Origin: Gammaproteobacteria bacterium
GTDB taxonomy: Bacteria; Pseudomonadota; Gammaproteobacteria; Competibacterales; Competibacteraceae
Assembly (NCBI GenBank): GCA_020846135.1
Contig: JADLEK010000080.1
Span: 1 to 64,000 of the forward strand
Direction: 5' to 3'
Length of the DNA stretch: 64,000 nucleotides
Below are positions 8,512 through 17,847 of the stretch, one piece after another (within the stretch, counting starts at the first letter, position 1; every line of letters begins with the position of its first letter). Both the position numbers and the translations under genes were made by a program. Under the pieces are notes generated by a model, which made no database searches, was not told where the DNA came from, and saw only the letters and a list, made by a program, of their open reading frames with translations.

Positions 8512-9615
8512 ATGATGTTCGATTTTTTTGATATTAATCTGCAAATCGACAAGTTGCTTGAAGAGGCTCGACACGACGGAATTACCTTGTTTGGTGCGGG
8601 CGGCTTTGCCCGCGCGGTTTATTCAGCACTCCAGAAACTTGGCGTTCAGGTACATACGTTCGTGGTTTCTGGTCCATCGGCGGGCATGATCGAAACGGTT
8701 CCGGTGGTTTCACTCAATGAGTTGGATGACGCATTGTGTTTATTGCCAATATGGCTGGCGGTGTTTAACCGCAACGCCGCATCGGACTTGGTTACTCTCG
8801 CGAGAGCCTGCAAGGCTCGGGGTATCGATCGCCCGCGACTGCCTCAGGATTATTTCGAGGCGATTGAACAACAGATGGGTTGGCGTTTCTGGTTGACTGA
8901 CCGCAGGCAGTACGCCGGCAACCTGCCACAAATCGAAGAAGCTTTTCGGATGCTCCGCGACGATGAAAGTCGGCAACAATTCATGGAGGCCCTTCGTTTC
9001 CGGCTAGGCGCATCAATAGACCAGGCACCACAGCCGTCAAACACTGCCCAATACTTTCCAGACGAGGTGAACGGACTTGTATCGTCCAGGCGGGAAATCG
9101 TTTTTGTCGATGGCGGTGCCTATGATGGCGATACCATTGCACAGGCCGCCAGTCGCCTTCCCCTTGCGACCGCCTACGCATTCGAACCAGATTTGGCGAA
9201 TTTTTCGAGGCTTGCCCATAATGTCAAGGCGCTCAATTTTCCGGTAGTTTGCTTTCCTTGCGGTTTATCGAACGTGACTGAATGGCTGTCGTTCTCGTCG
9301 CAGAGCGGCGAAGCCAGCGCGGTTACGCCCGATGGAAATACCAGGGTTCAGTGCGTAAGACTGGATGAATGCCTTGTTGGTCAGCGGGTCGATTATATTA
9401 AGCTGGATGTTGAGGGCCACGAACTCGCGGCGCTTGAAGGCGCACGGGACATTATTGATCGGTATCGTCCGCTCCTGGCGATTGCCCCCTATCACCGCTG
9501 GGATGATCTCTGGCGTATCCCCAAGTTTTTACAACGCTACGCTCCCGATTATCGGATCACATACCGGGCGCACGAATCCAATACCTTTGATAGCGTGTTT
9601 TATGCCGCTTGCTGA
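8512..9615 (+). CDS. FkbM-family methyltransferase with an extra N-terminal domain
   Basis: A 367-residue protein. The C-terminal half (from about residue 190) is an FkbM SAM-dependent methyltransferase: IVFVDGGAYDGDTI binds SAM, and DYIKLDVEGHELAALEGA is the family's second signature. The N-terminal 120 residues contain TLFGAGGFARAVYSAL, a Rossmann-like glycine motif seen in proteins of polysaccharide clusters. It probably O-methylates a sugar of the glycan made here. The start is ATG 8512 (a second ATG follows at 8515) behind GGGAGAG. The end overlaps the next gene if that gene starts at 9602. Confidence 0.8.
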   Translation: MMFDFFDINLQIDKLLEEARHDGITLFGAGGFARAVYSALQKLGVQVHTFVVSGPSAGMIETVPVVSLNELDDALCLLPIWLAVFNRNAASDLVTLARACKARGIDRPRLPQDYFEAIEQQMGWRFWLTDRRQYAGNLPQIEEAFRMLRDDESRQQFMEALRFRLGASIDQAPQPSNTAQYFPDEVNGLVSSRREIVFVDGGAYDGDTIAQAASRLPLATAYAFEPDLANFSRLAHNVKALNFPVVCFPCGLSNVTEWLSFSSQSGEASAVTPDGNTRVQCVRLDECLVGQRVDYIKLDVEGHELAALEGARDIIDRYRPLLAIAPYHRWDDLWRIPKFLQRYAPDYRITYRAHESNTFDSVFYAAC

Positions 9616-10861
9616 AAACTCGTCGCCGACCATGCCAAAATTGCGTGGTGCTTCCGTTACGAGCAGGCGTCCTTGCCCCGTATGCAATTCGCATGAAGCT
9701 CAGTACCTGCACACGATGCATTTTGCTCTGCCAGAAACATCACCACTGCCGGCGAATTATAATGTGGTTGTATGCGTGAGATGTGGTAGCGGGTTTGCAG
9801 ACTCGGATGCGCCAGCTGACGCCTATAATGAGTATTATCAGTCATTCTCGAAATATGAGGATTCAAGCGTCGCAACCGGGGGTGGTGATGATCCGGCAGA
9901 TCGGCAACGAATCGAAGAACTAGCAGACTTCCTCTCGGGATATTTGCCACACAGTGCGCGCATTGTTGACATCGGTTGTGGCAATGGGGGCTTACTGTCT
10001 ACTCTGAAAAACCTCGGCTTTTCAGATCTGACGGGGTTCGATCCATCACCTGCATGTATAGCGCACGTTCAGTCCAAGGGCATAGATGCCTTCAATATTA
10101 CCTTGCCCCTGAACAACATGGAGTGCAGCAGTTTTCACCCCGAGCGCCCTTTCGATCTGATCGTGCTGAGTCATGTCCTTGAGCATGTATTCGATGCGCG
10201 GGCAGTTCTGGTATCCCTACTGCCACTACTTGCAGTTGGAGGCAGGATTTACATTGAGACTCCTGATCCGGCCCGATACGATACTCATCAGTTTCCACCT
10301 TTTTATTTCTTTGATCCAGAACATATCAATCACTTTGGAAAAGGATCACTGGCATTTCTGGCTGATAGTTTGAATCTGAAAATTCTGACCATCGATAAAA
10401 AAACACTGAGGCTTTCAAATGGAACTCATTATCCCGCAGTTTTCGGACTTTTCGAGTTAAGTCATTTGAACAGTCAAAGGGAAATAACGGGTGAATCCGT
10501 GTATGGTCTACTTGCGAATTATCTTGAAGAAAGCCGCTTAGGGATCAATCAACTAAAAACCCGGATTCTGGCACTCATCGGCGATGGCACACCTTTTGTG
10601 TTGTGGGGAGCTGGCTCCCTGGCGCAGCGACTCATCGGTGAATCTTGGTTCCCACTGGATTTGCTACAGGCTGTCGTTGATCGCGACAGCAAGAAACAGG
10701 GGTTGCGCTTTGCGGGTAAAACCATCGTCAGCCCCGAGATCGGGTTACGAAATTTGCCAGAGAAGACTCTCATCCTTTGCGCAGCAGCCATTGCAACCGG
10801 ACGGATTGAACAGGATTACTGCTCGCTGGGTTTGCCGTATAAATTTCATTTGATGGTTTAG
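9602..10861 (+). CDS. Class I SAM methyltransferase, sugar C-methyltransferase type
   Basis: About 419 residues. A zinc-ribbon-like N-terminus (CPVCNS near residue 26, CVRCGSGF near residue 61) precedes a SAM-binding core (IVDIGCGNGGLL). The C-terminal domain has a second glycine motif (VLWGAGSLAQRLI) and a substrate-like lobe. This three-part layout is that of nucleotide-sugar C-methyltransferases such as TylC3 or NovU, which act on 4-keto-deoxy sugars, so the CDP-4-keto sugar is a plausible substrate (inference). Starts at 9602 or 9632 are both possible; neither has a strong ribosome site. The stop abuts the next start (TAG then ATG at 10862). Confidence 0.75.
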   Translation: MPLAENSSPTMPKLRGASVTSRRPCPVCNSHEAQYLHTMHFALPETSPLPANYNVVVCVRCGSGFADSDAPADAYNEYYQSFSKYEDSSVATGGGDDPADRQRIEELADFLSGYLPHSARIVDIGCGNGGLLSTLKNLGFSDLTGFDPSPACIAHVQSKGIDAFNITLPLNNMECSSFHPERPFDLIVLSHVLEHVFDARAVLVSLLPLLAVGGRIYIETPDPARYDTHQFPPFYFFDPEHINHFGKGSLAFLADSLNLKILTIDKKTLRLSNGTHYPAVFGLFELSHLNSQREITGESVYGLLANYLEESRLGINQLKTRILALIGDGTPFVLWGAGSLAQRLIGESWFPLDLLQAVVDRDSKKQGLRFAGKTIVSPEIGLRNLPEKTLILCAAAIATGRIEQDYCSLGLPYKFHLMV

Positions 10862-11836
10862 ATGAAATCCTCTCCGCATATTTTTCTAACAGGCGGAACC
10901 GGATTCTTTGGTCGCGCCTTACTTCGTAGTTGGTACGCTGCGTATGAGGCTGGCGCATCTGTTCCTGTAGTGACAATTCTCTCGCGTTCTCCAACTAATT
11001 TTGTTAATCGTTATCCCGAGTTTTCTAACCTGTCATGGCTTAAGTTTCATGTCGGTGATATTTGCGAATCAGCTACTTTTCCGAGAGGAAATTCTTTTTC
11101 CCATATCCTGCATGCCGCTGCTGACTCGACTTTAGGACCGAAACTTTCTCTGCTCCAACGCTTTAACCAAATTGTCGACGGTACGCGCAATGTGCTTGAG
11201 TATGCTGTAGCCTGTGGCGCCAAGCGCTTTTTGTTGACCAGTTCGGGCGGAGTTTATGGCCCACAGCCCCCGGATATGGAGAAAATCCCCGAGGACTATA
11301 ACGGGATACCGGACCCACTGAATCCAGCCAATGCTTATAGCGTGGCCAAGCGGACTGCAGAGCATTTATGTACGCTCTACCAGGACGCTCATCATATAGA
11401 GATGGTCATTGCCCGCTGTTTCTCTTTTGTAGGCCCGGATTTGCCCTTGGATGTTCACTTTGCTATTGGTAACTTCATTCGTGACGCCCTGCATGGTGAT
11501 TCAATCCAGGTCTTCGGAGACGGTACACCACTGCGGACCTATCTCGATCAGGAAGACTTGGCCCATTGGCTAATGACGCTGTTGGAGCGGGGCCAGTCTG
11601 GCGAAGCCTACAATGTTGGGTCCGATGAGGTCGTGAGCATTGCTGAGTTAGCTTATCGGGTGCGCGATCTGCTGGCCCCCCACAAGTCAGTCGAGATTCG
11701 TGGTCAATCTAGCGCTGGGCAAGGCCGTAACCGCTATGTCCCTGATATTCGCAAGGCTCGGGAGAAATTGGGCTTGGCCGTGCGCATTCCACTGGCTGAG
11801 GCAATCCAGCGAGCGGGCGCGGGATGTCCGATATGA
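10862..11836 (+). CDS. NAD-dependent epimerase/dehydratase (extended SDR)
   Basis: A 324-residue extended short-chain dehydrogenase. The N-terminal TGGTGFFGRAL binds NAD(P), the catalytic Tyr and Lys are in AYSVAKR, and the C-terminal DQEDLAHW and YNVGSDE blocks are typical of nucleotide-sugar epimerases and reductases. It probably reduces or epimerises the 4-keto sugar after the ThDP or methyltransferase step; sequence alone cannot say which. It starts directly after the methyltransferase stop and overlaps gtrA through ATGA at 11833-11836. Confidence 0.8.
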   Translation: MKSSPHIFLTGGTGFFGRALLRSWYAAYEAGASVPVVTILSRSPTNFVNRYPEFSNLSWLKFHVGDICESATFPRGNSFSHILHAAADSTLGPKLSLLQRFNQIVDGTRNVLEYAVACGAKRFLLTSSGGVYGPQPPDMEKIPEDYNGIPDPLNPANAYSVAKRTAEHLCTLYQDAHHIEMVIARCFSFVGPDLPLDVHFAIGNFIRDALHGDSIQVFGDGTPLRTYLDQEDLAHWLMTLLERGQSGEAYNVGSDEVVSIAELAYRVRDLLAPHKSVEIRGQSSAGQGRNRYVPDIRKAREKLGLAVRIPLAEAIQRAGAGCPI

Positions 11837-12270
11837 AATTTACTACCTTGAGTATGTTTCAATCCCGCAAGGTCCGGTACCTGATCGTAGGTGGCGCCAA
11901 CACGCTGATTGGCTACAGTCTCGGTGTCGGTCTTTATTATGTATTGTCGCCCACACTCCATATTCTGCTGATTGGCGCGATATCAAGCGTTCTCGCCATC
12001 TCGGTTTCATTCACAACCTATAAGCTATTCGTTTTCCGGACGCGCGGGCATTGGCTCACCGAATACTTGCGCAGTTATGTGATCTACGGCGGTATGGCCT
12101 TGTTGGGTATTATCCTGCTGTGGGTACTCGTCGATAGTATGCAGCTACCCATCTGGCTGGCGCAGGGCGTGTCGATACTCATCACGGTGGTGATCTCCTA
12201 TGTGGGCCACGCTAGATTCACCTTCCGCCTCACAAGCAACGGCGAAGTACGAGGATCGAAATCGAAATGA
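11833..12270 (+). CDS. gtrA: GtrA-family membrane protein (lipid-linked sugar flippase)
   Basis: A small inner-membrane protein of 145 residues with four predicted membrane segments (LIVGGANTLIGYSLGVGLYY, an Ile/Leu-rich second helix, VIYGGMALLGIILLWVLV and the last near VSILITVVISYVG). The KVRYLIVGGANTLIG opening and the FTTYKLFVFR linker are the GtrA signature. GtrA proteins are thought to flip polyprenyl-phosphate sugars. The ATG at 11833 overlaps the SDR stop (ATGA), which favours it over the ATG at 11824. The stop overlaps gtrB in the same way. Confidence 0.88.
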   Translation: MKFTTLSMFQSRKVRYLIVGGANTLIGYSLGVGLYYVLSPTLHILLIGAISSVLAISVSFTTYKLFVFRTRGHWLTEYLRSYVIYGGMALLGIILLWVLVDSMQLPIWLAQGVSILITVVISYVGHARFTFRLTSNGEVRGSKSK

Positions 12271-13235
12271 CAACAGCGAAGAAACGGGTGAGCCTGATCT
12301 CGCCATGCTTCAACGAAGAAGCCAATATCGAAGAGTTATATCGACGTGTCCGCGAGGTGATGGAGCGGTCGCCCCAGTATGATTTTGAGTATCTGTTCAT
12401 TGATAACGCTTCGACTGATCGGACCCTGGAAAAGCTAAGAAAAATTGCTGAACAGGATTCGCGCGTCAAGATCATCGTTAATACGCGAAACTTCGGTCAT
12501 CTCCGCTCTCCTTACTGGGGGATCATCCAGACTAGCGGCGACGTGACAGTGTACATGGCCTCTGATCTCCAAGACCCACCAGAGCTGATCCAGGAGTTCC
12601 TTACCGCCTGGGAACAGGGCTACAAGGTTGTTCTGGCGGTTAAGCCGATAAGCCAGACGAATCCGCTGATCCACCGGCTTCGTAAACTCTATTACCGTTT
12701 CCTGGATGCTATCTCAGAGGTTTCCATCGTCAAGGATGCCACCGGTTTCGGCCTTTATGATCGGGTCGTACTCGATAAATTACGAGAGATTCACGACCCT
12801 TATCCGTATATGCGTGGCCTGATCTGCGAACTGGGATACCCGATCAAAACGATTCCCTTCGATCAACCGCGGCGCTTGCGGGGGGTGTCAAAGAATAATG
12901 CCTACACCCTGTACGACCTTGCTATGCTGGGCATCGTCAGTCACTCCGTCGTACCGATTCGACTGGCGGCGATGGTTGGCTTTTTGACTGGATTCCTCAG
13001 CATCTTGGTGGCCTTGGTGTTCCTGATCTTGAAATTGGTCCTGTGGAACGCTTTTCCAGTGGGGATCGCCCCGATCGTGATTGGCATGTTCTTCATGTTT
13101 GGTGTGGTACTGTTGTTTATTGGCATCCTCGGCGAATATATCGCTTCTATCCACACCTATGTGCGCAATCGACCGGTAGTCGTGGAAAGAGAACGGATCA
13201 ACTTTAATTCGGCGGACAATTCAGGTCATCAGTAG
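12267..13235 (+). CDS. gtrB: GtrB-like polyprenyl-phosphate glycosyltransferase (GT2)
   Basis: A 322-residue family 2 glycosyltransferase with two C-terminal membrane helices. The GT-A core shows SLISPCFNEEANIEELYRRV, the nucleotide-binding IDNASTDRT and the metal-binding DLQDPP. The membrane pair lies at about residues 235-300. This is the architecture of GtrB/DPMS-like enzymes that move a sugar from a nucleotide donor to polyprenyl phosphate. It overlaps gtrA by four bases (ATGA), giving the usual gtrA-gtrB module, and is the last gene of the plus-strand cluster. Confidence 0.87.
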   Translation: MTTAKKRVSLISPCFNEEANIEELYRRVREVMERSPQYDFEYLFIDNASTDRTLEKLRKIAEQDSRVKIIVNTRNFGHLRSPYWGIIQTSGDVTVYMASDLQDPPELIQEFLTAWEQGYKVVLAVKPISQTNPLIHRLRKLYYRFLDAISEVSIVKDATGFGLYDRVVLDKLREIHDPYPYMRGLICELGYPIKTIPFDQPRRLRGVSKNNAYTLYDLAMLGIVSHSVVPIRLAAMVGFLTGFLSILVALVFLILKLVLWNAFPVGIAPIVIGMFFMFGVVLLFIGILGEYIASIHTYVRNRPVVVERERINFNSADNSGHQ

Positions 13236-13363
13236 GTTGTCAATTAGACCACGAGATTCCTTGACGCTAATGCTCGAAATCTTTCAAAGCCTATGGGCAA
13301 GTCTGACATTTTTGTGATGCTGTTTAGCAAATTCGCTATCCGATCTTGGCGCGACTTGAATCT

Positions 13364-15238
13364 TCAGGCTGATGTGCCAAATTTATTGCTTAAGTTACGC
13401 ACTAAACCATAAATCCAAAAAAGCAAAACTGTTATCGCCAATGCTAAGCTGATCATTGTGACATAATCAGCAACTTTCTGTTTTAAGCTTTTTTCAAAGT
13501 ACCAAGGACGATATTCGACAAAAGCCTGCGCTCGGTCATAGTCATTAACAGCAAAATGATCGCCTGGCTCACAGTGATTCTCTTTTGGAAAAACATAGCA
13601 AGCTGGATTTTTTATATTAAGAATCCCATCCTGTTGCTCAAGAGCAGGTCCCGGTTGAAGTGATTTAATCGGAAACTTCTCCAATCCATATCCAAAAATT
13701 GGATTATAACAATACAACTGGGAAAACCCAAAGGCGACAGCGTCATTTCGGGATAAGGGCGCGATAACATTGCCTTCTGTATCTTGTATAACAACAATTT
13801 GCGTAATAGGAGGCGCTATTGAAGTAGATTTTACCTGATTAAAGGCATTTTCTATTATGGATGGATCATACGACAAATTGTTTTTAGATTGATCCGAGTA
13901 ATAATCTCTTGGTTCAAAAATATTTTGCAATAGCATCAGCGTAAGCAGCGTATAGAGCATAATATAGCTATAGCGTTTTATAAAAGGTATCCAGTCAAAA
14001 ATTAGAGCAGTTATGACAACCAAGATGGGTATATAAATAATAGTCCAGCGGAATGGCCAAGCCGTTGCATTGATTAGTGGGATAGATTTAAGCACATTGT
14101 TCCAACTGGGAGAATAAACAAGGAGTGAAATGGGAATAATAATTATTATTAAAAATATCGTTAGGGAAAATATGGAGCTTGATTTTAGGTTTATGCGGAT
14201 AGTGGTGCCGCGATTTTTCATGATCAGCAAGCCAGCAAGACCTGCCAGCAGAATTACGAGAGGAACAATCGATAAACTGTATGCCCATTCATGAGGCAAA
14301 ACAGACCACTGCATATTCCTGATCAATGGATTGGCTTGTCTTGTTGCGCCTTCGCTTGAGAAAAACAGGGCTTGTATAACAAGCCATATCGTGTTGCCAA
14401 TGCCCTCAATGCCCGGCATTGAATATTGAGTCCGGGGAAAATTGCTAAAAAATGCCCAGCTTGCTACCAGCTTAGACGCTGAGATTGCTAGCGCCAAGAT
14501 ACTGGCAATGGTTGATCGAAGCAGAAAAGATCGCCAATCGGCGCGATCAAGTATAAAGGCGATACAGGCAACGGCGACAACAGATAAGGCTGAGGGAATA
14601 ATTAGTGTGGTCAACCCCGATTGTAGCCAGTAGGCGATTAATAATCCGGCGAACACTGAGGCAGTCAGGTTAGCTTGTTTGCTTGGTCTGGAGGATTGAT
14701 TTTTAGCTGGGGCAATGAGCAAGGATGCAATCAGTGGGACCAGCATAATGCCATGAAACCCATATTCACCCACTAGAGAGCGAAGCGACAGGAAACTGTT
14801 GAACATGAACAACGCTCCTGCCAGGATTGAAGCGGGTACGGAAGCATCAAAAGTCCTCCGCATCAATCGATAGAAACCCCAGTAACCTAGCGCTGCTGAA
14901 ATAAGAACGGTCAAATAAGCTGATTTTAAAGGAGAAACGATGAAGCCCAGAAATTGTGGTAGAGAATAGTAGCCAGATTGCGGATCAGCAAAGTTTGGAA
15001 CGCCACCACAGAATGAAGGGGTAAACCAAGGTGGGGTAAAAATGCTATTATTAATAAACCATAAAAATCCATCATAGGTTCCTGGTAAGGCAAGACTGAA
15101 ATCATGTCCAACTGTACCACTAGTGGTTGGGAAAAAATTCTTAAAAATAATATGGTAACCCGTAATTAATACCAAAAAAATTAGGATTGGTTTAACGGCA
15201 AACTTTTTAAAGTAAGCGGTGATTAAATATATACTCAT
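13364..15238 (-). CDS. Large multi-spanning membrane protein (YfhO/GT-C-like)
   Basis: About 624 residues with roughly twelve hydrophobic segments and a C-terminal soluble stretch followed by a last helix. After the first helix comes an exoplasmic loop with GHDFSLALPGTYDGFLW and FCGGVPNFADPQSGYYSLP, the layout of YfhO-type and GT-C membrane glycosyltransferases, which use a lipid-linked sugar at the outer membrane face. It could be the third, acceptor-specific member of a gtrAB set. ATG 15238 is preferred to a TTG at 15250. Base composition is strongly AT-rich compared with the flanks, suggesting transfer. The gene converges on gtrB; the 128 bases between hold nothing recognisable. Confidence 0.6.
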   Translation of the reverse strand: MSIYLITAYFKKFAVKPILIFLVLITGYHIIFKNFFPTTSGTVGHDFSLALPGTYDGFLWFINNSIFTPPWFTPSFCGGVPNFADPQSGYYSLPQFLGFIVSPLKSAYLTVLISAALGYWGFYRLMRRTFDASVPASILAGALFMFNSFLSLRSLVGEYGFHGIMLVPLIASLLIAPAKNQSSRPSKQANLTASVFAGLLIAYWLQSGLTTLIIPSALSVVAVACIAFILDRADWRSFLLRSTIASILALAISASKLVASWAFFSNFPRTQYSMPGIEGIGNTIWLVIQALFFSSEGATRQANPLIRNMQWSVLPHEWAYSLSIVPLVILLAGLAGLLIMKNRGTTIRINLKSSSIFSLTIFLIIIIIPISLLVYSPSWNNVLKSIPLINATAWPFRWTIIYIPILVVITALIFDWIPFIKRYSYIMLYTLLTLMLLQNIFEPRDYYSDQSKNNLSYDPSIIENAFNQVKSTSIAPPITQIVVIQDTEGNVIAPLSRNDAVAFGFSQLYCYNPIFGYGLEKFPIKSLQPGPALEQQDGILNIKNPACYVFPKENHCEPGDHFAVNDYDRAQAFVEYRPWYFEKSLKQKVADYVTMISLALAITVLLFWIYGLVRNLSNKFGTSA

Positions 15239-15333
15239 TTTGATATCCAAGCTGTGGTGTCCAGCTACTTAACTCAAGCAATACGCATGTTGTACGTACC
15301 AAGCTTCGGCTGAAACATGAAAAAATCGATGAT

Positions 15334-17181
15334 TCAGTTTTGCACCTCATTAAGTTTGCATGAAGTTTCCATTTGTTTCAATACATGTCTTATTATCATT
15401 TCTGCATCTTTTTTCGCAGCGTCAATATACCTGTAAAGCCCAGCTTGATACGCTTTATCTCCATCATCACAAAGGGATTGTCCATAGAAAGCCATCGCTA
15501 ATGATAAATAAGCTGGTGGGTAATCGGATTGATATAAAATTGCTATTTCTGCATTAGTCTGCGCTTGATGAAATTTTTTCAAGCTGATCTGGGATTCTGC
15601 TAGTGCCACGTAAGCAAAAGACATTAAATGTAGTTCTGCTAATGGGATGGAAAAGCTATTATCACTTACTCTATAATGATTTATCGCTATGTTTATTACA
15701 GCACTCAACTCTTTTTCAGCCTCTTCAGCTTTTCCTGATCTACCCAAAAAAGCACCATACACTACTCTAACTCGTGGATTTAAATTTTCTGGATTTCCGC
15801 CAATTTCATTGAGTATTTTATCGAAGGCTTTTTGGGCTCCATTATAATCACTTTTTTTCAGCATCCCAGATATATAAGAAAATTGCACATATGGGTTATT
15901 TGGATACTTTTCATAAGACCATGACCAAAGACTATAGTCACTTTTCCAAAGTGGAAGAGTTATTTTTATATTTGCAAAGCTCAATATTATCCAAATTATC
16001 ACTATTAAATTTATCAGAAATTTAAATATTGCCTTGTTTTTTTCTAAAATAAAACTTATGGAAGTTACTAATGAAATTACAGCAAACACGAGTGGAAGTG
16101 TGAGAAATCTTTCATTTCCTATATTACCACTTATCGGTAAAGGGATCATATTTAAAACAGGTAGTAAAGCTATTAACCACATTAAAATCAGAATAAAAGG
16201 TATATAACCTTTTAGAGCTTTCCAGACAACAAACCCAACAAATGAAAAACCAAAAAAAATATTTAAAATAATTGTAAAAATACTACTTTCTTCAAATTGA
16301 TAAGGATGCATAGGATTAATATCAGCGAAAGGCCATATCGTCATCTTCAAGTAGAAAATGAATGTATCTATAACCATTAAAAAGTGATTCCAAATACTAA
16401 TAGATTTGTGATCAAAATAAATAGTCGTACCTTGAGCTTCTACACGAAGGATGAAGTATAGCAACAATGCTATAATCAGCGACAGTAACGTCCAATGCTC
16501 TGACTTGTTCTTTCTGATATAAATATAGAATTCAAGCCAGTTAATTTTGCTATCATTTACCTTATATATAGCGTATTTATAGCAAACTAATATTATTGGA
16601 AAAGTAATAGCCATCTCCTTGCTTAATAGTGCCGAAAAAAATAGAAAACCTATGCTAATCGCACGCCATTTTTGCGAAATATAATGCTCTGCCACCAATG
16701 CACTTAATATGAAAAAAGTGACTAACACATCAAATCGTCCAGCAACCCACACAGTAGATTCGATAAGCGCCGGATGTAGTGCATATAAAATCCCAGATAA
16801 AAAAGCCAATATATTGCAATTCTTGTTATTTATAACTATTGGATATGTTAAAAAAACCACCATAACAGTATTTAATGTATAGATAACAAGATTTACTGCG
16901 TGAGATAAATAAGACTCAACACCGATAGTTAAAAATTCTATAATAAAAGTGATCATTGTTAGGGGTCTAAAATAGGAAGTTCCAGAAATTATTGGTGAAG
17001 ATATAGAATTCCAAAGTAGTGAAAGATCCTTAAAAACATTTGGATCTCTTAGTTTGGTAGAATAAATAAAAAGCGCTTGATCATCCCAAACATACTCCAT
17101 TTGGAGTGCAGGATAGTAAACACAAACAGCTATTACAGCGACTAGCAAAGGGGGAAAGATATAAACTGGTATACGTTTCAC
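15334..17181 (-). CDS. GT-C membrane protein with C-terminal TPR region (TMTC-like)
   Basis: A 615-residue protein. The N-terminal two thirds carries about ten or eleven membrane helices. The first loop contains YVWDDQALF, an acidic pair typical of GT-C transferases, then YFRPLTMI, ALHPALIESTVWVAGRFD and LLSKEMAITFP, which resemble TMTC/PMT-type proteins. The last 200 residues look like tetratricopeptide repeats (PNNPYVQFSYISG, AQKAFDKIL, YPPAYLSLAMAFYGQ). It is AT-rich like its downstream neighbour and lies behind pilA on the same strand, separated by the pilA terminator. A role as pilin or surface glycosyltransferase is an inference from position. Confidence 0.62.
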   Translation of the reverse strand: MKRIPVYIFPPLLVAVIAVCVYYPALQMEYVWDDQALFIYSTKLRDPNVFKDLSLLWNSISSPIISGTSYFRPLTMITFIIEFLTIGVESYLSHAVNLVIYTLNTVMVVFLTYPIVINNKNCNILAFLSGILYALHPALIESTVWVAGRFDVLVTFFILSALVAEHYISQKWRAISIGFLFFSALLSKEMAITFPIILVCYKYAIYKVNDSKINWLEFYIYIRKNKSEHWTLLSLIIALLLYFILRVEAQGTTIYFDHKSISIWNHFLMVIDTFIFYLKMTIWPFADINPMHPYQFEESSIFTIILNIFFGFSFVGFVVWKALKGYIPFILILMWLIALLPVLNMIPLPISGNIGNERFLTLPLVFAVISLVTSISFILEKNKAIFKFLINLIVIIWIILSFANIKITLPLWKSDYSLWSWSYEKYPNNPYVQFSYISGMLKKSDYNGAQKAFDKILNEIGGNPENLNPRVRVVYGAFLGRSGKAEEAEKELSAVINIAINHYRVSDNSFSIPLAELHLMSFAYVALAESQISLKKFHQAQTNAEIAILYQSDYPPAYLSLAMAFYGQSLCDDGDKAYQAGLYRYIDAAKKDAEMIIRHVLKQMETSCKLNEVQN

Positions 17182-17267
17182 AGTTAAGATCCTACTTATT
17201 CATTGCCAATATATAAAGTGAAGACCATCGGGGCTTTTCGTTCTAACTGCCCGAATTACGCAGACAG

Positions 17268-17296
17268 AAAAAAACCCTGTCAAGCAGGGTTTTTTG
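17268..17296 (-). terminator. Rho-independent terminator of pilA
   Basis: Read on the minus strand, AAAACCCTG pairs with CAGGGTTTT around a five-base loop and runs into a stretch of T. It lies about 30 bases after the pilA stop, between pilA and the TMTC-like gene. Confidence 0.85.
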
Positions 17297-17323
17297 GAAA
17301 TCGAATACTAAACGACCGTTAGC

Positions 17324-17761
17324 TCAGTTTCGGCAGTTAGACGGACGATACTTGTTATCCAGCGTAGTGTCACTAGTCTTGCAATCCCAAGTGATCGAGT
17401 TGGTGGGTACCACACCTTGCGCAATAGCAGCACCACCCGACTTGGGCACCAACGCTATGTTGCCACTACCCGCCTTAGCCGTGTAGGTAATAGTGATTTT
17501 ACCAGTAGGTCCATCAACCGCCACGGCTGACACGGCATCAGTAGCGGTGGGCGCAGTCCAGCCAAGGCTCAACGGGGTAGTGCCATTGGCCGCATTTTCA
17601 GCAACAGTCGTTTTGGCGGCTGAGGCTAAACTTAGCCCTTCTGTAACTTTAGCACGGACAATGTAGTCCTGATAAGCCGGAATCGCGATAGCGGCCAAAA
17701 TACCGATGATCGCGACAACGATCATGAGTTCGATCAAGGTAAAGCCCTGTTGCTTCTTCAT
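17324..17761 (-). CDS. pilA: Type IV pilin (PilA)
   Basis: A 145-residue type IVa major pilin. It starts MKKQQG followed by [18 protein letters not shown], so the prepilin peptidase PilD would cut after Gly6 and methylate the new Phe1; Glu5 of the mature protein is present. Two cysteines near the end (WDC and NC) would form the C-terminal disulfide loop. ATG 17761 is chosen because the leader peptide begins there and GGAG precedes it; the frame stays open further upstream without family similarity. A sigma-54 type promoter lies about 90 bases upstream and a strong terminator follows. Two AT-rich membrane glycosyltransferase-like genes lie downstream. Confidence 0.95.
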   Translation of the reverse strand: MKKQQGFTLIELMIVVAIIGILAAIAIPAYQDYIVRAKVTEGLSLASAAKTTVAENAANGTTPLSLGWTAPTATDAVSAVAVDGPTGKITITYTAKAGSGNIALVPKSGGAAIAQGVVPTNSITWDCKTSDTTLDNKYRPSNCRN

Positions 17762-17847
17762 GGGGTAACTCCGTAGTGCTGATTGAAAAAACCCGGATGG
17801 GTTGGGAGGTTGGGGGATGAGCATTCTATCCCTTCGCGGTTCGCTAA

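Noticed and set aside
9365-9601. Upstream extension of the methyltransferase frame into the FkbM gene
   Set aside because: The added 79 residues overlap conserved FkbM sequence and have no similarity; starts at 9602 or 9632 fit the zinc-ribbon N-terminus.
13364-15238. Assignment as gtrC (O-antigen glucosyltransferase)
   Set aside because: Position near gtrAB is suggestive, but the gene is on the opposite strand and GtrC proteins are too diverse to identify by eye.
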